Shown in pieces: positions 13,055 to 19,043 of a stretch of DNA of 19,043 nt. Position numbers and translations under genes: made by a program. Location: contig DKII01000086.1 in the NCBI GenBank assembly GCA_002454125.1, forward strand, positions 20,070 through 39,112, in the 5' to 3' direction. Source of the stretch: Novosphingobium sp. UBA6722. GTDB lineage: Bacteria > Pseudomonadota > Alphaproteobacteria > Sphingomonadales > Sphingomonadaceae. Each line of letters begins with the position of its first letter. Within the stretch, counting starts at the first letter, position 1. The notes below the pieces were generated by a model. The model saw only the letters and a program-made list of their open reading frames with translations. It did not search any database and had not been told where the DNA came from.

Positions 13055-14452
13055 CTAGAGCAATTTGCCCTGTTCGGGCGGAGGTGCCTTGGGCGCAGGA
13101 CGCGAACGGCTCGGCGCAGGAGCGGCATCGCCAGGCACGACCTTGAGCTCGCCATCGCGGAAGTGGAGCAGCAGGCTCGTTTCCTGGGCGGCTGCAACCC
13201 GGCTGGTCAGCGTCGCGCCGTCGGCCCCGGTCACTCGGACATAGCCGCGCTGCAACACCGCATCGGGGTTGAGCGAGGCATGGAGCCGGGCGAGCCCGGC
13301 CAGACGCTCCTGCGCGCGGTCAAGCCGGGCCGAGAGCAGCGGCAGCGAGAGCCGGTTGCCGACGCGTTCGAACGTGCTGCGAGCCTGATGCGTGCGATCG
13401 ATCAGTCCGCGCCGCAGCCGCTCTGCGGCCTGGTCAAGCCGCTGGGCATGCGGGCTGAACAGCACTTGCGGCCTGGGCAGACGCTCGGCCCAGCCTTGGA
13501 GCCGTTCCCGGCCAAGTTGCAGCGGACGGCCCGCCGCGCGGCGCTTGCGCAGGGCGAGTTCGGCCAGCTGCTGCGCCAGTTCCTCGCGGACCGGGACGGC
13601 GATTTCGGCGGCGGCTGTCGGGGTCGGGGCGCGCAGATCGGCGGCGAAATCGACCAGGGTCGTATCGGTCTCGTGCCCGACAGCGGAGATGATCGGGATC
13701 GGACAATCCGCCACCGCCCGCACGACGACTTCCTCATTGAAGCACCACAGGTCTTCGATCGAGCCGCCGCCGCGCGCGACGATCACCAGATCGGGGCGCG
13801 GGATCGCCCCGCCGGCCTCAAGCGCGCCAAAACCGCGCACGGCCGCCGCGACCTGCTCGGCCGCACCCTGGCCCTGGACCAGCACCGGCCAGACCAGCAC
13901 CTGGACCGGGAAGCGATCCGCCAGCCGGTGCAGGATGTCGCGAATCACCGCCCCGGTTGGCGAGGTGACGACGCCGATCACCCGCGGCAGGAACGGCAGG
14001 CGGCGCTTGCGCGCAGGATCGAACAGCCCTTCGGCTTCGAGCCGCGCCTTGGTCTTCGCCAGCAGCGCCAGCAGCGCGCCTTCGCCGGCAATCTCCATCC
14101 GGTCGATCACCACCTGGTAGTTTGAGCGGCCAGGGTAGGTCGTCAGCTTGCCGGTCACGATCACTTCGATCCCGTCTTCCGGATTGAAGCCCAGCCGCCC
14201 GGCATTGCCGCGCCACATCACCCCGTCGATCCGCGCATTCTCGTCCTTCAGCGAGAGATAGAGGTGGCCGGAGGCGGCGCGCTTGACGCCCGAGAGCTCG
14301 CCCCGGATGCGGACGAACCCGAAGCGATCCTCGACCACCCGCTTCAGCGCGGCAGATATTTCGCTGACCGAGAGGGCAGCGGCGTTGTCCCCGGCGGCGT
14401 CCTTCGCTACCAGCCCGGCGTCTTCATCGTCATCGTAATAAGGACCGGGCAT
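13055..14452 (-). CDS. xseA: Exodeoxyribonuclease VII large subunit
   Basis: XseA is the catalytic subunit of exonuclease VII, which with several XseB subunits degrades single-stranded DNA in repair. The 465-residue product has an N-terminal OB-fold (about 28-125: ALSVSEISAALKRVVE, GELSGVKRAASGHLYLSLKD), then the nuclease domain with GVVTSPTGAVIRDILHR, IVARGGGSIEDLWCFNEE and ISAVGHETDTTLVDF. A coiled-coil-rich segment and a Pro-rich tail follow. I chose ATG 14452 (MPGPYYDDDED) because AGGA lies 5 bases before it (14461-14458). The in-frame ATG 14458 abuts that AGGA, and the frame upstream to 14596 overlaps purD. Its start codon overlaps that of divergent purD. No xseB is in the window. Confidence 0.95.
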   Translation of the reverse strand: MPGPYYDDDEDAGLVAKDAAGDNAAALSVSEISAALKRVVEDRFGFVRIRGELSGVKRAASGHLYLSLKDENARIDGVMWRGNAGRLGFNPEDGIEVIVTGKLTTYPGRSNYQVVIDRMEIAGEGALLALLAKTKARLEAEGLFDPARKRRLPFLPRVIGVVTSPTGAVIRDILHRLADRFPVQVLVWPVLVQGQGAAEQVAAAVRGFGALEAGGAIPRPDLVIVARGGGSIEDLWCFNEEVVVRAVADCPIPIISAVGHETDTTLVDFAADLRAPTPTAAAEIAVPVREELAQQLAELALRKRRAAGRPLQLGRERLQGWAERLPRPQVLFSPHAQRLDQAAERLRRGLIDRTHQARSTFERVGNRLSLPLLSARLDRAQERLAGLARLHASLNPDAVLQRGYVRVTGADGATLTSRVAAAQETSLLLHFRDGELKVVPGDAAPAPSRSRPAPKAPPPEQGKLL

Positions 14453-14461
14453 GAACATCCT
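14440..14461. promoter_or_regulatory. Overlapping divergent start codons and mutual ribosome binding sites of xseA and purD
   Basis: CATG at 14450-14453 contains the purD ATG (14451-14453, plus) and the xseA ATG (14452-14450, minus). The purD Shine-Dalgarno AAGGA (14440-14444) lies inside the xseA coding sequence. The xseA Shine-Dalgarno AGGA (14461-14458) lies inside purD. Each gene's promoter must therefore also lie inside the other gene. Confidence 0.75.
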
Positions 14462-15731
14462 GCTGTTGGGATCGGGCGGGCGCGAACATGCGCTGGCGTG
14501 GAAGCTGGCACAATCCCCGTCGCTCACAAAGCTGTTCGCCGCACCCGGCAATCCGGGAATCGCAAGCCACGCCGAGCTGGTTGGGCTGGATAGCACCGAT
14601 CATGCGGCCGTCATTTCCTTCTGCACCGCGCAGTCGATCGGGCTGGTCGTGGTCGGCCCGGAGGCCCCGCTGGTAGATGGCCTGACCGACAGCCTGCGCG
14701 CCGAAGGCATTCCCGTGTTCGGGCCCAGCCAGGCCGCCGCTCAGCTGGAAGGTTCCAAGGCCTTCACCAAGGAGCTTTGCGCCCGCCACAACATCCCGAC
14801 CGCCGGGTTCGAACGCGTGCGCAGCGAAGGCGAGGGTCTCGCCGCACTGGCCAAGTTCGGCGCGCCAGTGGTGGTCAAGGCCGATGGCCTTGCCGCCGGC
14901 AAGGGCGTTACCGTCGCCATGACCATGGCCGAGGCCGAGGAAGCCGTGCGTGAAATCTTCTCCGGCAAGTTCGGCGCGGCCGGGGCCGAAGCCGTTATCG
15001 AAGAGTTCCTGGAAGGCGAGGAAGCCAGCTTCTTTGCCCTGACCGACGGGCAGACTGTCGTGCCACTGGGTTCCGCCCAGGATCACAAGCGCGTCGGCGA
15101 TGGCGACGTGGGACCGAACACCGGCGGAATGGGTGCCTACAGCCCCGCTCCCGTGCTGACCCCGCTGCTGACCGGCGAGGCGCTGGAGCGGATCGTCGTA
15201 CCGACCGTGCGGGCCATGGCGCAGGAAGGCACGCCCTATTCCGGCGTGCTCTATGCCGGGTTGATGCTGACCAAGAGCGGCGTCCAGCTGATCGAATACA
15301 ACGCCCGGTTCGGCGATCCCGAATGCCAGGTGCTGATGCTGCGGTTGGAGGATGACCTGGTCGAACTGCTGCTGGCCTGCGCTGAGGGTCGGCTGGCGAC
15401 CATCGCCCCGCCCCGCCTCTCACCCGAAACCGCGCTGACCGTGGTCATGGCGGCCGAGGGCTATCCGGGTACGCCAAAGAAGGGCGGCAGCATTGCCGGG
15501 ATTGCGGCGGCCGAAGCCAGCGGCGCCAAGGTCTTCCACGCCGGCACCGCGCTGGTCGACGGCGCGCTGGTTGCCGCTGGCGGCCGCGTCCTCAATGTTA
15601 CCGCCCGCGGCGCAACGGTGACCGAAGCACAACAGCGCGCCTATGCTGCGGTCGACCTGATCCAGGCCCCGGACCTGTTCTGCCGCCGCGACATCGGCTG
15701 GCGCGAAGTGGCGCGGGAAACCGACGCCTAA
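14451..15731 (+). CDS. purD: Phosphoribosylamine-glycine ligase (GAR synthetase)
   Basis: PurD catalyses the second step of de novo purine synthesis: phosphoribosylamine, glycine and ATP give glycinamide ribonucleotide. The 426 residues match the family's usual length. The N-terminal fold starts MNILLLGSGGREHALAWKL, with FAAPGNPGI following. The ATP-grasp part carries VVVKADGLAAGKGVTV, EEFLEGEEASFFAL, SAQDHKRVGDGDVGPNTGGM and EYNARFGDPECQVL, which bind ATP, magnesium and GAR. A good AAGGA lies 6 bases before the ATG. The gene is divergent from xseA with overlapping starts and converges on a nucleoside-type kinase with overlapping stops. No other de novo purine genes are nearby, as is usual in this group. 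Confidence 0.97.
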   Translation: MNILLLGSGGREHALAWKLAQSPSLTKLFAAPGNPGIASHAELVGLDSTDHAAVISFCTAQSIGLVVVGPEAPLVDGLTDSLRAEGIPVFGPSQAAAQLEGSKAFTKELCARHNIPTAGFERVRSEGEGLAALAKFGAPVVVKADGLAAGKGVTVAMTMAEAEEAVREIFSGKFGAAGAEAVIEEFLEGEEASFFALTDGQTVVPLGSAQDHKRVGDGDVGPNTGGMGAYSPAPVLTPLLTGEALERIVVPTVRAMAQEGTPYSGVLYAGLMLTKSGVQLIEYNARFGDPECQVLMLRLEDDLVELLLACAEGRLATIAPPRLSPETALTVVMAAEGYPGTPKKGGSIAGIAAAEASGAKVFHAGTALVDGALVAAGGRVLNVTARGATVTEAQQRAYAAVDLIQAPDLFCRRDIGWREVARETDA

Positions 15732-16723
15732 CCCAGCCGGGCCTTCACCAGCGCGGTCAGGTCGGCCTCGGGCCGGGCGCCGAAGTGCGAGATGATTTCG
15801 CCCGCGCAGATCGCGCCCAGGGTCAGGCATTCGCTCAGCGGCCGGTCGTTGACGTGGCCATAAAGGAACCCGGCGGCGAAGAGGTCGCCAGCGCCAGTGG
15901 TATCGACCACGCGCACGACCGGTTCGGCCGGCACTTCGGCCCGCTTGCCGCCCGAAATGGCAACCGCGCCTTGCTCGCTGCGCGTCACGACCAGCACCGG
16001 AACCTTGTCCTGCAGCGCGGCGAGGCCGGCGTCGAAATCGTCCTCACCGGTGAGCGATGCCAGCTCGACATGGTTGGCGAACAGGATGTCGATCTGCCCC
16101 TCGGCGATCAACGCGCGGAAATCGTCACCGTGGCGGTCGATCACGAAGGCGTCGGACAGCGTGAAGGCGACCTGACGACCAGCCGAACGGGCTGCCGAAA
16201 TGGCCCGGCGCATCGCGGCGCGCGGCTCTTCAGGATCCCACAGGTAGCCTTCGAGGTAGAGCACCTTGGCCGAGGCAATCGCCGCTTCGTCAAGCGCCGC
16301 GGGCGGCAGGAACTGCGAAGCGCCCAGGAAGGTGTTCATCGTCCGCTGGCCATCGGGCGTCACGAAGATCAGGCAGCGTGCCGTCGGCGGATCGCCGGCC
16401 CGCACCGGGGTGGCATATGCAATCCCGCCGGCGCGGATATCGTGGGCAAAGACTTCACCCAGCTGGTCATCGGCGACCTGGCCGATGAAGGCGCACTTCG
16501 CGCCGAGCGCGGCGAGGCCGGCCAGGGTATTGGCAGCCGAACCGCCCGAGATCTCGCGCGCGGGACCCATCGCATCATACAGTTCGCGCGCGCGGGCAGT
16601 GTCGATCAGGGTCATTCCGCCGCGCGTCAGGCCCAGCTGTTCGATCAATTCGTCAGCGCAGGGCGCCATGACATCGACGATGGCGTTCCCGATAGCGATG
16701 ACATCGGTGGTGGGTGCAGACAC
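15728..16723 (-). CDS. PfkB-family kinase, probable adenosine kinase
   Basis: The 331-residue sugar/nucleoside kinase has the PfkB motifs: the N-terminal substrate region IGNAIVDVMAP (11-21), SGGSAANTLAGLAALG (about 59-74), and the C-terminal anion-hole block DTTGAGD (274-280) with catalytic Asp280. The sequence style (REISGGSAANT, YLEGYLWDPEEPRAA) is that of proteins usually annotated adenosine kinase in alphaproteobacteria, which make AMP from adenosine in purine salvage. A different carbohydrate substrate cannot be excluded. The start is GTG at 16723, with AAGGA 6 bases upstream. The stop overlaps that of purD by 4 bp; the pairing of a purine synthesis gene with a purine salvage gene is suggestive. 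Confidence 0.88.
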   Translation of the reverse strand: MSAPTTDVIAIGNAIVDVMAPCADELIEQLGLTRGGMTLIDTARARELYDAMGPAREISGGSAANTLAGLAALGAKCAFIGQVADDQLGEVFAHDIRAGGIAYATPVRAGDPPTARCLIFVTPDGQRTMNTFLGASQFLPPAALDEAAIASAKVLYLEGYLWDPEEPRAAMRRAISAARSAGRQVAFTLSDAFVIDRHGDDFRALIAEGQIDILFANHVELASLTGEDDFDAGLAALQDKVPVLVVTRSEQGAVAISGGKRAEVPAEPVVRVVDTTGAGDLFAAGFLYGHVNDRPLSECLTLGAICAGEIISHFGARPEADLTALVKARLG

Positions 16724-16845
16724 AGGGAATCCTTTGCGCGGGGCCAGTTACGGGCAACTTACAACCGGCGCGCCTAGCCATCATCCTGCCGCAGGGCAAG
16801 GTGGCGCGCGTTGACAGGGCGGCAGACTACGGCAATGCCGCCGCG

Positions 16846-17517
16846 ATGCTGACTGCCTTCACCCTTGCCTTCAGACAGTTGGGCGACCCGGCAGTGTTGC
16901 GCGTCCTGGCCAAGAGCCAGGTGCTGACCGTGCTGATTGTTGCCATCCTGGGCGCCGGCCTGTGGTGGCTGGCAGAGCGCGGCCTGGCTATGGCCGGGCT
17001 GGAACAGGGCCGCGGACTGGTCGCGCTGCTGGGCACTCTTGTCGCCGCCTGGCTGGTGTGGCGGATCGTGGCGCTGGCCGTGCTGCAGTTCTTTGCCGAC
17101 GAGGTGGTCCAGGCTGTCGAGGCGCGGCATTACCCAGAGGCGCTGGCTTCGGCCCGCAAGCTTGGCTTCAGCGAGGAGTTGAGCCAGGGTCTGCGCGGAG
17201 CGGTTCGGGCGCTCGGCTGGAACCTGGTGGCCTTGCCCGTCGCGCTGGTCCTGCTGGTGACGGGCGTGGGTCCGCCGCTGGTCTTCCTGCTGGTCAACGC
17301 CGTGCTGCTGGGGCGCGAATTGCAGGACATGGTCTGGCTGCGGCACCGCCATGATCCGCAGGCCGCAGCACCGCTCACCGGCGTGAACCGCGCGCTGCTC
17401 GGTGGGGCTGTGGCCGGGCTGATGACCGTTCCGTTTGTCAATCTGCTCGCCCCGTTGCTAGGGGCGGCGGCCGCCACACACCTGGTTCACCGTGCGAAGG
17501 CCCCCCATGCCGCGTAA
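16846..17517 (+). CDS. EI24 / CysZ-like integral membrane protein
   Basis: The 223-residue inner-membrane protein has four predicted hydrophobic segments at about 24-44, 57-83, 124-152 and 183-211. FADEVVQAVEARHYPEALA (about 83-101) in the loop and LLVNAVLLGRELQDMV (148-163) are the family's characteristic positions. Related CysZ imports sulfate, but most EI24-domain proteins of this type have no tested function, so I do not assign transport. I chose ATG 16846 (MLTAFTLAFRQLGDPAVLRVL), where the family normally begins, over the in-frame ATG 16714 (inside the divergent kinase) and GTG 16801. No Shine-Dalgarno precedes it; a TTGACA at 16811-16816 lies about 35 bases before the ATG. Its 3' end overlaps the lipoprotein gene by 11 bp. 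Confidence 0.82.
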   Translation: MLTAFTLAFRQLGDPAVLRVLAKSQVLTVLIVAILGAGLWWLAERGLAMAGLEQGRGLVALLGTLVAAWLVWRIVALAVLQFFADEVVQAVEARHYPEALASARKLGFSEELSQGLRGAVRALGWNLVALPVALVLLVTGVGPPLVFLLVNAVLLGRELQDMVWLRHRHDPQAAAPLTGVNRALLGGAVAGLMTVPFVNLLAPLLGAAAATHLVHRAKAPHAA

Positions 17518-17947
17518 GTCCATGCTCCTGCTCGCCCTGATCCCGGCACTGGCCGCCTGCGGCAGCACCTCGTCATCGCGCCCCAAGGCGGTGCCGAACA
17601 AGCCGAGTGCCACCCGTCCGGCCCCACGCCCGGCGATGACGCCGGTCCGCCCGGCGGTCCGCACCCCGCCGCCCACTGCGCGGATCCAGAGCCTGCCAGG
17701 CCTGGAAGGCGTAATCGGATCGAACGCGCCCGAGCTGGTCCGCCAGTTCGGCCAGCCCCGGCTCGATGTCTCCGAGGGCGATGCCCGCAAGCTGCAATAT
17801 ATCGGCACGGCCTGTGTGCTCGATATCTTCCTCTACCCCGCCCAACCCGGCCGCGAACCCCAGGCAACCTATGTCGAGGCGCGCCGGGTCAGCGACGGGC
17901 AGGAAGTTGACCGGGCGGCCTGTGTCGCTGCGCTGCGCAGCCGCTGA
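17507..17947 (+). CDS. Small lipoprotein, possibly BamE/SmpA-like fold
   Basis: The 146-residue lipoprotein has the signal MPRKSMLLLALIPALAAC with lipobox LAAC (Cys18). A low-complexity Pro/Arg/Ala linker (about 25-65) follows, then a small folded domain from about 68: GSNAPELVRQFGQPRLDVSEGDARKLQYIGTACVLDIFLYP. The helix, then FGQP, then an aromatic beta strand, then Cys pattern recalls BamE/SmpA-type lipoproteins. That is a resemblance by eye only. Mature Asp is absent at position +2 (Gly19), so outer-membrane sorting is expected. I chose the ATG at 17507 over GTG 17492 because GAAGG is 6 bases upstream. It overlaps the EI24-type gene by 11 bp and is probably translated from the same message. 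Confidence 0.8.
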   Translation: MPRKSMLLLALIPALAACGSTSSSRPKAVPNKPSATRPAPRPAMTPVRPAVRTPPPTARIQSLPGLEGVIGSNAPELVRQFGQPRLDVSEGDARKLQYIGTACVLDIFLYPAQPGREPQATYVEARRVSDGQEVDRAACVAALRSR

Positions 17948-18032
17948 TCCCCCGGTTCAAACAGGGGTAACGGCGCTTTAACCCTGATCTGCGATAGCCC
18001 CTCCGCGACTAAATTTCGGGGGCCACCGACAA

Positions 18033-18989
18033 ATGACCATGCAGTTCAGCGATATTGCCGCCAAGGCTGTGGCCGACGGCAGAATCGCGCCAGAGGAAAT
18101 CCTGGTGCTGCGCCAGCTCGGCTGGGCCGACGGACAGATGGACCCGGACGAAGCCGAATCGCTGTTCGTCGCCAACGATGCGCTGGTCGAACCCAGCCGC
18201 GAATGGTGCGATTTCTTTGTCGAGGCGCTTGCCAACTTCGTCGTCCACACGGTCGAGCCGCACGGTTATGTCGATCAGGAAATGGCCGACGAGCTGACCT
18301 TCCGGATCGACCGGGATGGCCGGGTAGACAGCCTTGCCGAACTCGAACTGCTGGTCCGCGTTCTCGAGATTTCAACCAGCGTGCCGGTGTCGCTGCGTTC
18401 CTATGCCTTGCAGCAAATCGAAGCCGCGATTGAACACGGCGCGGGGCCGACCCGGCAGGGCGAACTCAGCGGAAGCGGGATCAACGCCACCGAAGTGGCG
18501 CTGCTGCGGCGGATGATCTTCGCCCCCGGCAGCGAAGGCCCGGCCTCGGTCTGCCAGGCCGAAGCCGAGCTGCTGTTCCGCCTCAAGGATGCGGCGCTCT
18601 ATGAGCCGAACGCACCGGAATGGCAGGAACTGTTCGTGCAGGGCGTGGGCAACTACCTGCTCGGCTTTGCCGGGCCGGAACCGCTGAACAGTGAACGCGC
18701 GGCCGAACTCGAAGCGTTCATGAATGCGGAAGGCGCCGGGATCGGCGGTTTCCTGTCGCGGATGATGACCAGCGATGTCGAGGATGCCTTCGGCAGCCTG
18801 CTTGGCGGTGCAGACCCCGACACCTTCGATTGGGAAGGCGAAGCCGAAGCTGGCGCGGAACTGACCCCGGCCGAATCCGACTGGCTCCGCGACCGGCTCG
18901 ATGCCGATGAAGAACTGGACGATTACGAGAAGGCGCTGATCGCCTTTATCGACGCGGAGACGGGCGAGAGCTTTGTCCCGCGGCCTTGA
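18033..18989 (+). CDS. Acidic cytoplasmic protein with internal duplication, function unknown
   Basis: The 318-residue, strongly acidic product has no signal peptide or membrane segment. It reads as an A-B-A'-B' repeat. Unit A (about 15-92) has EEILVLRQLGWADG, EAESLFVANDA, EWCDFFVEALANF. Unit A' (about 149-231) has TEVALLRRMIF, EAELLFRLKDA, EWQELFVQGVGNYL. Unit B (about 101-134) and B' (277-310) share an LxRxLE/D then YxxALxxIxA pattern. The DGQMDPDEAE segment (34-43) and the all-helical character recall TerB-like acidic proteins, but I cannot confirm membership. The start ATG 18033 (or in-frame 18039) has only a weak Gly-rich Shine-Dalgarno. It has 85 bp of upstream space and no obvious partner. 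Confidence 0.75.
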   Translation: MTMQFSDIAAKAVADGRIAPEEILVLRQLGWADGQMDPDEAESLFVANDALVEPSREWCDFFVEALANFVVHTVEPHGYVDQEMADELTFRIDRDGRVDSLAELELLVRVLEISTSVPVSLRSYALQQIEAAIEHGAGPTRQGELSGSGINATEVALLRRMIFAPGSEGPASVCQAEAELLFRLKDAALYEPNAPEWQELFVQGVGNYLLGFAGPEPLNSERAAELEAFMNAEGAGIGGFLSRMMTSDVEDAFGSLLGGADPDTFDWEGEAEAGAELTPAESDWLRDRLDADEELDDYEKALIAFIDAETGESFVPRP

Positions 18990-18993
18990 TTTG

Positions 18994-19009
18994 TCCGCCT
19001 GACGGCGGA
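18994..19009 (+). terminator. Possible terminator hairpin after the duplicated acidic protein gene
   Basis: TCCGCC and GGCGGA form a perfect 6-bp stem with a TGAC loop, 4 bases after the stop codon. No T-tract follows, so it may be a 3'-end stabiliser or a weak terminator. Confidence 0.3.
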
Positions 19010-19043
19010 GGCAACACCAGCCCGCTCCCCCGGCCCAACCACC

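Noticed and set aside
12925..13197. Minus-strand frame bridging the DUF2093 gene and the end of xseA
   Set aside because: It overlaps both conserved genes in another frame and has no conserved features.
13013..14125. 370-residue plus-strand frame opposite xseA
   Set aside because: It is an antisense shadow of a conserved nuclease gene, with a composition typical of reverse-complement coding.
14453..14596. Upstream in-frame extension of xseA to an ATG at 14596
   Set aside because: It would run antisense through the first 48 codons of purD. The ATG at 14452 has a well-placed AGGA, whereas ATG 14458 directly abuts that AGGA.
17948..18032. Short inverted repeats (CCCC/GGGG and GGGT/ACCC) between the lipoprotein and the acidic protein genes
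   Set aside because: The arms are only 4-5 bases and have no T-run. They are expected by chance in this composition.

Overview
The window is GC-rich, tightly packed bacterial chromosome with genes on both strands. It most likely comes from an alphaproteobacterium of the order Sphingomonadales. The grounds are a large TonB-dependent receptor with a DQTIVVTG-type TonB box, a TPR-sulfotransferase and TPR-hydroxylase beside it, the xseA / DUF2093 / M23 peptidase gene string, and small secreted proteins of a kind familiar from sphingomonads. I do not assign a genus. No rRNA, tRNA, CRISPR array, insertion sequence or phage gene was seen. No stretch longer than 300 bases lacks a gene; the longest is the 260 bp upstream of the receptor.

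Left part (1-3236), housekeeping and secreted proteins: the 3' part of a secreted RNase T2, convergent tadA (tRNA adenosine deaminase), divergent rpmB (ribosomal protein L28) with a good bidirectional terminator, a phytase-type esterase-like exported protein, and a divergent small exported protein with an RLACYD motif.

Middle part (3243-11685), the accessory region: four tandem paralogous secreted proteins of about 100 residues, each with exactly two cysteines; a TPR plus aspartyl/asparaginyl beta-hydroxylase; a divergent P-loop sulfotransferase-like protein; a TPR-sulfotransferase; and a 1021-residue TonB-dependent receptor with a strong terminator and an AT-rich, symmetric upstream region. 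Except for the sulfotransferase-like gene, all of these lie on the minus strand. I suggest, as inference only, that this is a receptor-linked surface or protein modification module, with the receptor or the small cysteine-paired proteins as possible substrates.

Right part (11946-18989), conserved chromosome: an M23 peptidase, a DUF2093 protein and xseA form a minus-strand operon. purD is divergent from xseA, and both start codons lie in one CATG. purD converges with an adenosine/ribokinase-type kinase. Then come an EI24-type membrane protein overlapping a small lipoprotein gene, and an acidic 318-residue protein that looks like an internal duplication. Overlapping ends are common: TTAG at 682-685, 10 bp at 7005-7014, CTAA at 15728-15731, and 11 bp at 17507-17517.
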